Origin: an uncultured Burkholderiales bacterium
GTDB taxonomy: Bacteria; Pseudomonadota; Gammaproteobacteria; Burkholderiales; Burkholderiaceae_C
NCBI GenBank assembly: GCA_903892175.1
Contig: CAITHK010000248.1
Location: forward strand, 1 to 41,707
Reading direction: 5' to 3'
DNA length: 41,707 bases
In this document: one piece after another, positions 24,234 to 32,984 of the stretch
Numbering within the stretch: the stretch's first letter is position 1
Layout: the number at the start of each line of letters is the position of its first letter
Made by a program: the position numbers and the translations under genes
Notes under the pieces: generated by a model
What the model was told of the DNA's origin: nothing
The model's database searches: none
The model's input: the letters and a program-made list of their open reading frames with translations, nothing else

Positions 24234-24245
24234 CATCATATGATG
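24234..24245. promoter_or_regulatory. 12-bp perfect palindrome in the ydcF-like/msrA divergent gap
   Basis: CATCATATGATG lies in the centre of the 26-bp gap between the two divergent start codons. It is symmetrical and AT-rich, so an operator is possible. The gap is too short to hold complete promoters for both genes. Confidence 0.3.
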
Positions 24246-24252
24246 ACGACCC

Positions 24253-24819
24253 ATGAGCCCCACATCCACCACGTCCTCCTCGTCCTCATCTTCCAAGGTC
24301 ATCACCCTGGGGGGCGGTTGCTTTTGGTGTACCGAGGCCGTGTTTCTGCGGGTTCAGGGGGTCTTGAAGGTGGCCTCTGGGTACAGCAATGGGCATGTGC
24401 TCAACCCCAGCTACGAGCAGGTGTGCACCGGCACCACGGGGCACAACGAGGTGGTGCAGGTCAGCTACGACCCCAACCAGATCAGCCTGCGTGAATTGTT
24501 GGAAATCTTCTTTGTCATCCACGACCCCACCACCTTGAACTGCCAAGGCAACGATGTCGGCACGCAATACCGCAGCGGCATTTACTGGGATGACGAGGCC
24601 GACCGTGAGGTGGCGCAACAGGTGTTGGATGAGGTCAATCTTCACCACGCAGGTCGCGTGGTGACCGAGTTGCTTTCTTTGAGCAATTACTCGATGGCCG
24701 AGGATTACCACCAAAACTATTTCAGTCAGCACCCCAACCAAGGCTATTGCGCGTTTGTGGTGGCGCCCAAGGTGAAGAAGTTTTTACACACCTTCGCCGA
24801 CAAGGTGCGCGATGCTTGA
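24253..24819 (+). CDS. msrA: peptide-methionine (S)-S-oxide reductase
   Basis: A 188-residue MsrA. The catalytic Cys is C23 in GGGCFWCTEAVF; GTTGHNEVVQV and FFVIHDPTTLNCQGNDVGTQY follow the family pattern, and a DYHQNYF motif is near the end. It reduces methionine-S-sulfoxide in proteins. The N-terminus carries a run of Ser (residues 8-14) but no signal peptide, so it is cytosolic. Its last eight bases (ATGCTTGA) contain the start of the next gene, implying coupled translation with a membrane protein and perhaps the TonB receptor. Confidence 0.94.
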   Translation: MSPTSTTSSSSSSSKVITLGGGCFWCTEAVFLRVQGVLKVASGYSNGHVLNPSYEQVCTGTTGHNEVVQVSYDPNQISLRELLEIFFVIHDPTTLNCQGNDVGTQYRSGIYWDDEADREVAQQVLDEVNLHHAGRVVTELLSLSNYSMAEDYHQNYFSQHPNQGYCAFVVAPKVKKFLHTFADKVRDA

Positions 24820-25231
24820 TCGTTGGCGCCTGCAAGCGGGCATGCGTCAGGGCCTGTTGGCCTTGGCCTTGCTCGTGCTGTTGGCGCAGTCTTTGGGCTT
24901 GGCACATCGCTTGGCGCATGCCGGCCATGTGGGCATTGGCCAACAGTCGTTCATCGTGCAGGGCATGACTCAAGCCTTGGCCCAGGGCAGTCCAAGCGAA
25001 TCGACCGAACTCAGTTGTGCCACAACCGCTTCGTGGGGCTGGGTGTTTGGTGAACACAATTCCACGGCCGACTGCCAGCTCTACGACCAACTGTGTCATG
25101 ACGCACCCATAGCCGGGGTAGGACTGGCGCTGGGTGTCGCCATGCCTTTGGCTTGGCTGCGATTGGGTTTGCGTGAACGCTTTGCGCTGCACGCGCGTTT
25201 TTTCTCGGCCCGCGCGCCTCCGCTGTTTTGA
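24812..25231 (+). CDS. small Cys/His-containing membrane protein (DUF2946-like?)
   Basis: A 139-residue protein with an N-terminal hydrophobic segment (~13-30), a periplasmic-looking loop and a second helix (~99-116). The loop holds HRLAHAGH (residues 32-39), EHNSTADCQLYDQLCHD (81-97) and a further Cys at 69. The pattern recalls DUF2946-type proteins found beside metal-related TonB receptors, but I cannot assign it firmly. It overlaps msrA by eight bases and lies 71 bp before the ZnuD-like receptor, suggesting a metal-handling or redox role (inference). Confidence 0.6.
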   Translation: MLDRWRLQAGMRQGLLALALLVLLAQSLGLAHRLAHAGHVGIGQQSFIVQGMTQALAQGSPSESTELSCATTASWGWVFGEHNSTADCQLYDQLCHDAPIAGVGLALGVAMPLAWLRLGLRERFALHARFFSARAPPLF

Positions 25232-25250
25232 ACTGACTCGTTTCTTTGTT

Positions 25251-25271
25251 TGGGTGGTATCAGGTCACCCA
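25251..25271. promoter_or_regulatory. inverted repeat upstream of TonB receptor
   Basis: TGGGTG and CACCCA are separated by 9 bp in the 71-bp gap before the receptor gene. It could be an operator or a leader hairpin. No Fur- or Zur-like box was recognised. Confidence 0.3.
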
Positions 25272-25302
25272 TGTAGTCAATTCTTTTCAGTGGTGTGTAC
25301 AC

Positions 25303-27381
25303 ATGAGTTTGTTTTTTCAACGCAGCTTTGTCGCTGCGGCTGCTTGTGGCAGCTTGTCTATGGCTTGGGCGCAATCAGAGGGCTCGGTAGCCGACCCCCT
25401 CCCCACACAGCTGCAAGAAGTCACCATCACCGCACAACCTTCGCCCAATGTCAGCTTGTCTGTGCCCGCACAACAGCTCTCAGGCTCGGCGTTGGCCCAA
25501 CGACAAGGCAGCACCTTGGGCGAAACGCTGGACAACTTGCCCGGTATAGCCAACAGCTCGTTCGGTCCCAATGTGGGCCGACCTGTGATTCGGGGCTTGG
25601 ACGGGGACCGCGTTCGCATTTTGCAAAACAGTGGCGCGAACATGGACGTGTCGGGCTTGAGCTTTGACCATGCGGTGCCACTGGACCCACTCACGACCGA
25701 GCGCATCGAGGTGTTGCGTGGCCCCGCCACCTTGTTGTATGGCAGCAGTGCCGTCGGGGGGGTGGTCAACGTGATCGACAACCGCATTGCCCGTGAACGC
25801 ACGTTTGACGCCCAAGGGGGGGTGTTGGGCAAGGTTGAATTGCGCGCAGGTGGTGCCGCGCAAGAGCGCAGCACGGGGGCCATGGTCGAGACGGGCAACG
25901 ACCGCTTGGTGTTGCACGTGGATGCGTTTGACCGCAGCACACGCAACCTGTCGGTGCCAAAGGTCATGGACTGCACCGTCAACGGCGTGACCACCACGCA
26001 GCGGCGGGTCTGCAACTCGGCCAGCGACGCGCAAGGCTCGGCCATTGGCGGCACCTTGTTGTTTGAACGTGGGTACTTGGGTCTCTCCAGCAGCGAATAC
26101 CGAAGCACCTACGGCACCGTGGCCGAGCCGGATGTGAGCATTGGCATGCTGCGCCGCCACCAGGTGATGGAGGGGCAGTGGCGTGATGCGGCAGGCCTGC
26201 TGCAAGCGCTGAAGTTTCAATGGGGCCACACCCGCTACAGCCACACCGAATACCCGGGTTCTGACACCGGAACGCGCTTTGACAACGGCGGGCACGAGCT
26301 GCGCTTGCAAGCCTCACCCTATGCCCAACACTGGGCCAACGGCGTGCAGTTGCAAGGCGTGGTGGGTGTGCAGCGCGAAGGCAACCAGTTGGCCGTGCAG
26401 GGCGACGAGGCCTTTGTGCCGCCCAGCCGCACCGTGAGTAACGCGGTGTTCACCCACCAAGTGTTGACCACAGGCTGGGGTCAACTCAGTGCCGCTGCTC
26501 GCGCCGAATCGGTGACCGTACGCAATCAAAACACGGGAGTGGAAAAAGGCTTCAGCCCTTTTAGTGTGGCTTTGGGGGGCATGCGCAATCTGCGCCAGGG
26601 TGAAGCGCAAAACGGTTGGCAACTCAGCAGCCACCTCAGTTGGAGCGAACGCGCACCCAAAGACTATGAGTTGTTTGCCAATGGGCCGCACACGGCCACT
26701 GGCACGTTTGAAGTCGGCAACGCCAACAGCGCCTTGGAGCGGGCGACGCAATGGGATCTTGGCGGAGAGTGGAAGAACGGACCGCACAAAACCTCGGTGA
26801 CGGGGTTTGTGTCGGACTTTGCCAATTACCTGTCGCTGCAGGCAACGGGCAGCCACGATGCGACTTACAACTTGCCCATCTACGGCTTAGGGGGCGTGCG
26901 TGCGCGTCTGGTGGGGATGGAGTCCAGCGCCTCGCTGCGCATGGTGGGTGGCAGCCAAGCCTTGTGGAGCGCCGATGCCAGCCGGGGTGCCATGGATGTG
27001 GCCCTGCGCGCCGACTTGGTGCGTGCCGATGATTTGACGCACAACCGCCCCCTGCCGCGCATCGCGCCCCTGCGGGTGGGCGCGGACTGGGTGTGGGCGC
27101 ATCAGGCATGGGGCGCGCGCTTTGGCTTCATGCATGCAGGACCCCAAGACCGTGTCCCTCAAGCAGGCGACGTCACCACGGCGGGCTACACCCTGTGGAA
27201 TGCGGGGGTGAACTACCAAACCCGCGCTGCAGGCACGCGCTGGATGTTGTTTGCCAAGCTCGACAACCTGACCAACCAATTGGCGTATTCGTCCACCTCG
27301 GTGCTCACGCAGACCCTGGGCAGCAACGCCCCGCCTTTGGCCGGGCGCAGTGTGAAGCTGGGCTTGCAGGCCAGTTTTTAA
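25303..27381 (+). CDS. TonB-dependent outer-membrane receptor, ZnuD-like
   Basis: A 692-residue TonB-dependent receptor with a signal peptide ([18 protein letters not shown]..., cleavage near AWAQ). A TonB box-like LQEVTITAQ begins the mature part. The plug carries [41 protein letters not shown] and [13 protein letters not shown], the pattern of the ZnuD zinc-receptor group. A barrel ends in the terminal Phe (GLQASF). It imports a scarce metal or metal complex; zinc is the best guess. ATG 25303 is chosen for the signal peptide, though no Shine-Dalgarno is evident. Its stop overlaps convergent pdxH. Confidence 0.87.
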   Translation: MSLFFQRSFVAAAACGSLSMAWAQSEGSVADPLPTQLQEVTITAQPSPNVSLSVPAQQLSGSALAQRQGSTLGETLDNLPGIANSSFGPNVGRPVIRGLDGDRVRILQNSGANMDVSGLSFDHAVPLDPLTTERIEVLRGPATLLYGSSAVGGVVNVIDNRIARERTFDAQGGVLGKVELRAGGAAQERSTGAMVETGNDRLVLHVDAFDRSTRNLSVPKVMDCTVNGVTTTQRRVCNSASDAQGSAIGGTLLFERGYLGLSSSEYRSTYGTVAEPDVSIGMLRRHQVMEGQWRDAAGLLQALKFQWGHTRYSHTEYPGSDTGTRFDNGGHELRLQASPYAQHWANGVQLQGVVGVQREGNQLAVQGDEAFVPPSRTVSNAVFTHQVLTTGWGQLSAAARAESVTVRNQNTGVEKGFSPFSVALGGMRNLRQGEAQNGWQLSSHLSWSERAPKDYELFANGPHTATGTFEVGNANSALERATQWDLGGEWKNGPHKTSVTGFVSDFANYLSLQATGSHDATYNLPIYGLGGVRARLVGMESSASLRMVGGSQALWSADASRGAMDVALRADLVRADDLTHNRPLPRIAPLRVGADWVWAHQAWGARFGFMHAGPQDRVPQAGDVTTAGYTLWNAGVNYQTRAAGTRWMLFAKLDNLTNQLAYSSTSVLTQTLGSNAPPLAGRSVKLGLQASF

Positions 27382-28040
27382 GGGGCCAAACGCTCGCGCA
27401 CCCAAGTGGCGGCTTCGCTGCTGGGTACGCCAGCGGCTGAGTTGAGCCGGTAGCGCAGGCGGTCATGCAAGCGGCTTTTGCGGCCCTGCCAAAACTCCCA
27501 CTGGTCGGGCACCAAGCGGTAGCCGCCCCAGTGCGGCGGGCGGGGCGGTTGCAACAAAAACTGAGCCCCGTATTTGGCGGCATTGGCCACCAGCGTGCCG
27601 CGCCCGTCGATCACCTGACTTTGTGGGCTGGCCCAGGCACCCAGGCGCGAGTCGAGTGGGCGGCTGTGGAAGTAGGCGTCGCTCTCGGCATCGCTGACTT
27701 TCTCCACCCGGCCCTCAATGCGCACCACGCGCTCCAACTCGACCCAATGGAATTGCAGGGCGGCAAACGGGTTGCCCGCGAGTTGTTGGCCTTTGCGGCT
27801 TTGGTAGTTGGTGAACCACACGATGCCGCGCGCGTCGTAGCCTTTGATCAACACCACCCGTGTGCTGGGGCGCAAGTCCCCGCCCACGGTGGCCAAGGTC
27901 ATGGCATTGGGTTCGGGCAACTCGGATTGAATGGCTTCGTTGAGCCATAGGTCAAACAGCTGCATGGGGTCGGCAGCCGACGCTGATTCGTTCAGTTCGG
28001 CGCGTTCATAGCTTTTGCGAAGGTCGGCGATTTGTTTCAT
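27378..28040 (-). CDS. pdxH: pyridoxine/pyridoxamine 5'-phosphate oxidase
   Basis: A 220-residue flavoenzyme with PdxH landmarks: [49 protein letters not shown] (FMN site, in parts), [25 protein letters not shown] and a C-terminal [17 protein letters not shown]. It oxidises pyridoxamine or pyridoxine phosphate to pyridoxal phosphate in the cytosol. ATG 28040 is favoured over 28079 because the family starts just before IADLR. It is divergent from xdhC across a 109-bp gap. Confidence 0.95.
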   Translation of the reverse strand: MKQIADLRKSYERAELNESASAADPMQLFDLWLNEAIQSELPEPNAMTLATVGGDLRPSTRVVLIKGYDARGIVWFTNYQSRKGQQLAGNPFAALQFHWVELERVVRIEGRVEKVSDAESDAYFHSRPLDSRLGAWASPQSQVIDGRGTLVANAAKYGAQFLLQPPRPPHWGGYRLVPDQWEFWQGRKSRLHDRLRYRLNSAAGVPSSEAATWVRERLAP

Positions 28041-28149
28041 AGGTGACAGATCAAAGGTCTGGGTGAGGGCAAGGCCCACTGCGCATCCTACCCAAGCGGC
28101 TTATGCTGTGGCCCTGTTGATAAATTTGACTCAGAGAAATGAGACTGCC

Positions 28150-29145
28150 ATGGAAAGTTTGGACTTACGCGTGTTGAGTGATGTGCTCGCTTGGCGACAA
28201 GCGGGTCGAAGCGTCACCTTGGTCACGGTGGTGGAGACCTGGGGCAGTGCCCCGCGTCCTCCAGGTGCCTTGTTGGCCGTGCGTGACGATGGGGTGGTGA
28301 GTGGCTCGGTGTCGGGCGGATGTGTGGAAGACGATTTGATCGCCCGCATCAAGGCCGGTGAGTACGACACCTTGTCCCACCCGTCGATGGTGGCTTACGG
28401 TGTGAGCAAAGAAGAGGCCGCACGCTTTGGCCTGCCCTGTGGTGGCACCTTGCGTTTGGTGCAAGAACCCATCACAGATGTGCAATGGATTCAAGACGTG
28501 CTGGCACGCACAGCGGCCCACCAGCTGGTGGCGCGCACCGTGACCTTGGCCACCGGCCAAGTGACGCTGCGAGACGCTGCCCGCACCGACACGCTGCAAT
28601 TTGACGGCACCAGCTTGACCACCTTGTTTGGCCCGCGCTGGCGCTTGCTGTTGATTGGTGCCGGTCAACTCAGCCAGGCCGTGGCGCAGATGGCCAGCTT
28701 GCTCGACTTTGAGGTGTTGGTGTGCGACCCCCGCGAAGAGTACGCCGCCACGCTCGGAATTGAGGGCGTGACCCGTGTACTGGGCATGCCCGACGATGTG
28801 GTGCAGCAGTTGGTGCCCGATGCGCACACCGCCATCGTGGCGCTGACCCACGACCCCAAACTCGACGACATGGCCTTGATGGAGGCTTTGAACTCGAACG
28901 CTTTCTACATCGGTGCTTTGGGTTCACGCCGCAACCAAGAAGCGCGTAAAAAACGCTTGGCTGAACACTTTGACCTGTCAGAGCAAGCCCTGGCGCGTTT
29001 GCATGGGCCGGTTGGATTACGCATCGGGGCACAAACCCCGGCGGAGATTGCGGTGTCCATCGTGGCCGAGATCGTGCAGGTCAAAAACGTGGCCCACGCC
29101 CAGGCCAGCGCTGCAGCCCCCACCGAGACCCTGTGCAGCCTGTGA
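28150..29145 (+). CDS. xdhC: XdhC/CoxI-family molybdenum cofactor insertion chaperone
   Basis: A 331-residue XdhC-family protein. The N-terminal XdhC_CoxI domain has GSAPRPPGALLAV, SGSVSGGCVEDDL and GLPCGGTLRL with a conserved Cys. The C-terminal Rossmann domain has LLLIGAGQLSQAVAQMA and IGALGSRRNQEARKKRL. XdhC proteins bind Moco, promote its sulfuration and insert it into xanthine-dehydrogenase-type hydroxylases. No molybdenum hydroxylase is in the window. ATG 28150 starts the conserved N-terminus. It overlaps the next gene by four bases (GTGA). Confidence 0.9.
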   Translation: MESLDLRVLSDVLAWRQAGRSVTLVTVVETWGSAPRPPGALLAVRDDGVVSGSVSGGCVEDDLIARIKAGEYDTLSHPSMVAYGVSKEEAARFGLPCGGTLRLVQEPITDVQWIQDVLARTAAHQLVARTVTLATGQVTLRDAARTDTLQFDGTSLTTLFGPRWRLLLIGAGQLSQAVAQMASLLDFEVLVCDPREEYAATLGIEGVTRVLGMPDDVVQQLVPDAHTAIVALTHDPKLDDMALMEALNSNAFYIGALGSRRNQEARKKRLAEHFDLSEQALARLHGPVGLRIGAQTPAEIAVSIVAEIVQVKNVAHAQASAAAPTETLCSL

Positions 29146-29714
29146 GCCGCAAAGCCCCGTCGGTGGTGGTGATCCTCTTGGCCGCAGGTCGGGGGGAGCG
29201 TTTCAAAGCTTCCGGCGCTCAGGTGGACAAGCTCAATGCACCGCTGGCGGGCGTGCGGGTGCGTGACCATGTGTTGCGCAGCGTGCAAGCCAGTGGTTTG
29301 CCTTGGCACATCGTGGAGCGCGAACACACCCAGCATTTGGCGCAGCCCGGCATGGGCGACAGTATTGCGAGCGGCGTGGCGGCCACGGCCGGAGCACAAG
29401 GATGGCTCATCTTGCCTGCGGACTTGCCTTTGGTGCGCCCCGCCACACTGTTGGCTGTGGCGCAGGCGCTGCGGCAGCACCCCGTGGTCGTGCCTTGGTA
29501 CCAAGGCGAGAAAGGTCATCCGGTGGGGTTTGACGCCAGCTGTGGCGATGCTCTGCAGGCCTTGCGTGGCGACGAAGGCGCGCGGTCTGTGGTGGCGCAA
29601 CGCGGTGCATGGCGCTTGGAGGTGTCAGACCGTGGGGCTGTGCTGGATGTGGACACCCTGGATGCGCTGGCGCAAGCCGAAGTGTTGCTGCAACGACCTG
29701 CCGCCCAAATCTGA
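29142..29714 (+). CDS. MobA-like/MocA-like NTP transferase (Moco cytidylyltransferase)
   Basis: A 190-residue GT-A nucleotidyltransferase. LLAAGRGERFKA with the following DKL Lys is the NTP loop, GMGDSIASGV the pterin-side motif, and LILPADLPLVRP the metal Asp motif. In XdhC-linked members the product is molybdopterin cytosine dinucleotide, or a related Moco form, for hydroxylases. The GTG at 29142 is preferred because it overlaps the xdhC stop; GTG 29133 is possible. The pair forms a small cofactor-maturation operon. Confidence 0.85.
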   Translation: MSRKAPSVVVILLAAGRGERFKASGAQVDKLNAPLAGVRVRDHVLRSVQASGLPWHIVEREHTQHLAQPGMGDSIASGVAATAGAQGWLILPADLPLVRPATLLAVAQALRQHPVVVPWYQGEKGHPVGFDASCGDALQALRGDEGARSVVAQRGAWRLEVSDRGAVLDVDTLDALAQAEVLLQRPAAQI

Positions 29715-29809
29715 ACCCCTAGAGCCAAGATCCAAAGTCAGGGTGGGCCCGGGATACCCACTAAAATAACTTTTGCCAGCATCTTCTGGTTATCTATTCG
29801 AAGATCTCT

Positions 29810-30136
29810 ATGAACAACGCAATCAAGACCCCCACCAACCGCCGTGTTTTCATGTTGCAGACTTTGGCTGCAACCGGCGTAGCTGCCTTTGCCTCTGCTG
29901 CCCAAGCGCAAGCCATGGTGGCCGAATCTGATGCCCAAGCTGCAGGTTTGGGCTACAAGGCCGATGCCACAAAAGTCGACAAAGCCAAGCAAACCAAGTA
30001 CGCAGCAGGTCAGATGTGCGGCAACTGCGCCCTGTTCCAAGGTGCTGCTGGCGCCGCAGCTGGCGGCTGCCCCTTGTTCGCCGGCAAGCAAGTGTCTGGC
30101 AAGGGCTGGTGCTCTGCCTACGCCAAAAAGGGCTGA
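29810..30136 (+). CDS. high-potential iron-sulfur protein (HiPIP)
   Basis: A 108-residue periplasmic electron carrier. A Tat-like signal starts NRRVFMLQTLAATG and ends near AQAQ (residue ~34). The four cluster ligands are C70, C73, C87 and C101 in MCGNCALFQG, GGCPLFAGK and GWCSAY. HiPIPs carry one [4Fe-4S] cluster between cytochrome bc1 and oxidases or photosynthetic reaction centres. The Tat signal fits export of a folded cluster protein. It stands alone, followed by its own terminator. Confidence 0.95.
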   Translation: MNNAIKTPTNRRVFMLQTLAATGVAAFASAAQAQAMVAESDAQAAGLGYKADATKVDKAKQTKYAAGQMCGNCALFQGAAGAAAGGCPLFAGKQVSGKGWCSAYAKKG

Positions 30137-30161
30137 TCGCGGTCAACGCATCACGTCAAAC

Positions 30162-30186
30162 AAAAAGGGCCGCGTGGCCCTTTTTT
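30162..30186 (+). terminator. rho-independent terminator after HiPIP gene
   Basis: AAAAAGGGCC, a GCGT loop and GGCCCTTTTTT form a strong stem followed by a T run, 25 bp after the stop codon. The A-rich left side lets it work in both directions, so it may also end the minus-strand gloA transcript. Confidence 0.9.
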
Positions 30187-30215
30187 CTTGTCATGGCGCC
30201 AAGGCTTTGGGCGCA

Positions 30216-30605
30216 TCACATGTCTGTGCGTTCGATCAACTCAATCTTGTAGCCATCGGGGTCTTGCACAAACGCAATCAGGGTGCTGCCGCCTTTGACG
30301 GCACCGGGTTCCCGCGTGATGGTGCCACCGGCTAGGCGAATCTTGTCGCAGGTGGCGCGGATGTCGGACACGCCAATCGCGATGTGGCCATAGGCCGTTC
30401 CCAAGTCGTAAGACGTGACGCCGTAGTTGTAGGTCAACTCGATTTCCGCTTGGTCGGGGTTGCCGCCATAGCCCACAAAGGCGAGGTCGTAGTGTTGGTC
30501 GGGGCGTTGGGTGGTGCGCAGCAACTGCATGCCCATGGCTTGGGTGTAAAACGCAATCGAGCGTTGCATGTCGCCCACGCGCAGCATGGTGTGAAGAAGT
30601 CTCAT
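30216..30605 (-). CDS. gloA: lactoylglutathione lyase (glyoxalase I)
   Basis: A 129-residue glyoxalase I of standard bacterial length. The four metal ligands are in place: H5 (LLHTMLRV), E56 (AEIELTYN), H74 (YGHIAIGV) and E122 (YKIELIE). The lack of the extra eukaryotic loop suggests the Ni-dependent class. It converts the hemithioacetal of methylglyoxal and glutathione to S-lactoylglutathione. Its ATG overlaps the stop of the upstream thioesterase gene by four bases, so they are co-translated. Confidence 0.95.
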   Translation of the reverse strand: MRLLHTMLRVGDMQRSIAFYTQAMGMQLLRTTQRPDQHYDLAFVGYGGNPDQAEIELTYNYGVTSYDLGTAYGHIAIGVSDIRATCDKIRLAGGTITREPGAVKGGSTLIAFVQDPDGYKIELIERTDM

Positions 30606-31150
30606 GGTTGGGGTGCTCCTGGCAAGTCAAATATCAAACATGTGCACGTGGCGTGGGCGTAAAGCGTGCCATCGGGGCCGACCAAGCTGGCTTGGGCTGA
30701 CGCCATCTGACGTCCGCCGTGTAGCACTTTGCCGATGGCGCGCACGCGTTGCACTTTGGGGGTGAGGGCTTTGACCAAGTTCACGCTCAGGCCCGAGGTG
30801 GTGTAGCCCCGGCCAGCAGGCAACAGGGTGTGCACTGCGCAGCCCATGGCCGAGTCGAGCAAGGTGGCAAACCAGCCCCCATGCACGGTACCCATGGGGT
30901 TGAAGAAATCAACCTGTGGTGCGCCCTGAAAGGCCACCTGGCCAGAGCTGGCTTCAACCAGCAAAAAATCCAGCAACTTCGAAAAAGGGGTTGGGCGGGT
31001 GTGGCCTTGCAGCATGCCTTGGATGAGTTCTAGCCCTGTGCGTGGCCGCACATCGTCCAGCGGCGTGACGCCATGGGGCAGCATCAGGCGGCGAACCTGT
31101 GCCTCTTGGTCCATCCACTGTTGCAAGGTGGTGTGGGTGAGGGTGGTCAT
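30602..31150 (-). CDS. PaaI-family hotdog-fold acyl-CoA thioesterase
   Basis: A 182-residue hotdog protein. [20 protein letters not shown] is the PaaI/4HBT signature with the oxyanion HGG, and [10 protein letters not shown] is the adjacent strand. It hydrolyses a small or aromatic acyl-CoA thioester. The start at ATG 31150 is chosen because it is 10 bp after the crotonase stop; the longer frame runs inside that gene. It is the middle of a three-gene run: crotonase, thioesterase, glyoxalase I. Confidence 0.85.
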   Translation of the reverse strand: MTTLTHTTLQQWMDQEAQVRRLMLPHGVTPLDDVRPRTGLELIQGMLQGHTRPTPFSKLLDFLLVEASSGQVAFQGAPQVDFFNPMGTVHGGWFATLLDSAMGCAVHTLLPAGRGYTTSGLSVNLVKALTPKVQRVRAIGKVLHGGRQMASAQASLVGPDGTLYAHATCTCLIFDLPGAPQP

Positions 31151-31160
31151 GGGCGCCCCT

Positions 31161-31934
31161 TCAACGGCCGGTGAAGTTGGCGGCACGCCGCTCGGTAAAC
31201 GCCGCGCGGCCCTCGGCAAAGTCGCCGCTGTGCACCGATTGGCGGGCCCGTTCTTTGAGAACCGGCTCGCAGTACATGCCGCCAGCCACCTCGTTGAGGC
31301 TTTGTTTGGTGGCCTGCAAGGCCAGCGGGGCCATGGCGGTGAGGGTGTTGACACATTGGGTCACCTCAGCGTCGAGCTCGTCGGCGTCGACCAAGGCTTC
31401 AAACAGGCCCAGCGGTTGCAGGTCTTCAAACGCAAGGGACTGCCCCAAAAGAAACGCACGTTTGCTGGCGTTCAAGCCAAACCGGCTGACGTAGCGGCGC
31501 AAACCACTGGGGTAGTAATGCAAGCCCAGTGCGCAAGCGGGCATGCGCCACGACATGCCGCGCAAGCCCACGCGCAGGTCACACGCCAACACCAAGTCGG
31601 TGGCACCACCGTACACGCTCCCGTTGAGTGCGCAAAGCGTGATGGGCCTCAAAGCTTCAAGGGCTTGAGGGATTTTTTCAAAAAACAAGGGGGCCATCAC
31701 GTCGTTGTCAAACCCACCCACGTTGTAGCCCGCACTGAACACGGGTTTGGCCTGGCCCTGGGTGTCTGCGCGCAAAACCAACACCTGAATGGCTGGGTTG
31801 TGGTTGACGGTGTCGAAATGCGCCATCAAGGTGTGCAGGTCGTCATCGGTCAAGCTGTTGCGCTGCGAGGGGCGGCGCAAGGTCAGGGTGGCCACGCTGG
31901 CGTGGAGGTCAAGTGTAGGGATGCCTTCGTTCAT
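31161..31934 (-). CDS. crotonase-superfamily protein (enoyl-CoA hydratase/isomerase or acyl-CoA decarboxylase-like)
   Basis: A 257-residue crotonase fold. The oxyanion hole is FSAGYNVGGF (66-75) and GSVYGGATD (105-113). The two Glu residues used by true enoyl-CoA hydratases are not at the expected places: the first position reads D113, and the second region reads ALGLHYYPSG (135-144). As I recall it, E. coli methylmalonyl-CoA decarboxylase (ScpB/YgfG) has a similar GSVWGGAF and NLGVPYN arrangement, so a decarboxylase- or isomerase-type activity is plausible. It is followed by the thioesterase after 10 bp. Confidence 0.82.
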   Translation of the reverse strand: MNEGIPTLDLHASVATLTLRRPSQRNSLTDDDLHTLMAHFDTVNHNPAIQVLVLRADTQGQAKPVFSAGYNVGGFDNDVMAPLFFEKIPQALEALRPITLCALNGSVYGGATDLVLACDLRVGLRGMSWRMPACALGLHYYPSGLRRYVSRFGLNASKRAFLLGQSLAFEDLQPLGLFEALVDADELDAEVTQCVNTLTAMAPLALQATKQSLNEVAGGMYCEPVLKERARQSVHSGDFAEGRAAFTERRAANFTGR

Positions 31935-32012
31935 GGCACGATGTTAGCCAATGTCGCGTTAGAGTCGGTGCTGTGCCCGCGATGGCGCTATTCAAAAGGC
32001 AGGAGAAAAACA

Positions 32013-32951
32013 ATGACACAACACCTCATGCAGGTCTCTCAAATCCCCGCGTTCTTGATGCAAGCCATGCAGCAAGAGGATTACATCGTGCACGACCATG
32101 CGCACATCGTCGACCCGTTGGCGCTGGGCAAGGTCACCGCATTGGTGGGCACTGGCAGCGAGTCCAAGGTCGACAAAGCCTTGCTCAGCATGCTGCCCCA
32201 GGTCAAGCTGATTGCGCTGTGTGGGGTGGGTTATGACGGCATCGACTTGGATGCAGCGAGAGAGCGTGGCGTGGTAGTGACGCACACCCCGGGCACCATG
32301 ACGGCTGATGTGGCCGATTTGGCGTTGGGTCTGATGCTGTCGGTCTCGCGCCGCATTCCGCAAGCGGACCGTTTTGTGCGCAACGGGGACTGGGTGGTCG
32401 GGACGTTTGGCATGACCCGTCGCCTTTCGGGTTCGCGTCTGGGCGTTTTGGGGATGGGGCGCATCGGCCGCGCCATTGCCCAGCGGGCGGCGGCTTTTGA
32501 CATGCAGATCAACTATTGCAGCCGTTCAGCCAAAGCGGACCTGCCGTACCGATTTCATGCGTCGGTCGAGGACTTGGCGTCAGAGGTGGACTTTTTGGTG
32601 GTGGCAACCCCTGGGGGTGCGTCGACCCTGAACTTGGTCAATGAGACGGTGTTACAAAACCTGGGCCCCAAGGGTTATTTGGTCAACATTGCACGTGGCT
32701 CGGTGGTTAACCCTGAGGCCTTGTTGCAGGCTTTGAAAAACAAAACCATTGCTGGCGCGGGCTTGGATGTGTTTTGGGATGAGCCCCGCGTTTCTGCCGA
32801 ATGGCGCAATTTGCACCAAGTGGTGCTCACACCGCACATCGGGAGCCACACGGAGGAGACACGCCGCGCCATGTCTGATCTGACCATGGCAAATTTGCGG
32901 GCGTTTTACGCAAAACAGCCTTTGCCCACACCGGTGCCGGAGTGCCAGTGA
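32013..32951 (+). CDS. D-isomer-specific 2-hydroxyacid dehydrogenase (glyoxylate/hydroxypyruvate reductase-like)
   Basis: A 312-residue enzyme with the Rossmann motif GVLGMGRIGRAIA (NAD(P) binding, ~144-156). The catalytic Arg is in CGVGYDGID-type and NIARGSVVNPEALL regions, the Glu in DVFWDEPRV, and the His in TPHIGSHT. It reduces a 2-oxo acid such as glyoxylate or hydroxypyruvate. ATG 32013 has AGGAGA (32001-32006). The frame is open upstream to 30999, but that lies antisense to other genes. It stands alone, divergent from the crotonase gene. Confidence 0.9.
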   Translation: MTQHLMQVSQIPAFLMQAMQQEDYIVHDHAHIVDPLALGKVTALVGTGSESKVDKALLSMLPQVKLIALCGVGYDGIDLDAARERGVVVTHTPGTMTADVADLALGLMLSVSRRIPQADRFVRNGDWVVGTFGMTRRLSGSRLGVLGMGRIGRAIAQRAAAFDMQINYCSRSAKADLPYRFHASVEDLASEVDFLVVATPGGASTLNLVNETVLQNLGPKGYLVNIARGSVVNPEALLQALKNKTIAGAGLDVFWDEPRVSAEWRNLHQVVLTPHIGSHTEETRRAMSDLTMANLRAFYAKQPLPTPVPECQ

Positions 32952-32953
32952 TC

Positions 32954-32984
32954 AAAAAACCCCGCAGACCGTGAGGTTGCGGGG
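32954..32984 (-). terminator. rho-independent terminator of the RNA helicase gene
   Basis: On the minus strand CCCCGCA and TGCGGGG (with an inner ACC/GGT extension) form the stem, followed by TTTTTT. It lies about 50 bp after the helicase stop at 33035 and three bases beyond the convergent dehydrogenase stop. Confidence 0.85.

Noticed and set aside
29745-29762. GGGT/ACCC pairing after the MobA-like gene as a terminator
   Set aside because: Short weak stem with no T run; not distinguishable from chance.
30999-32012. Upstream extension of the 2-hydroxyacid dehydrogenase
   Set aside because: It lies antisense to the crotonase and thioesterase genes; a strong ribosome site marks ATG 32013.
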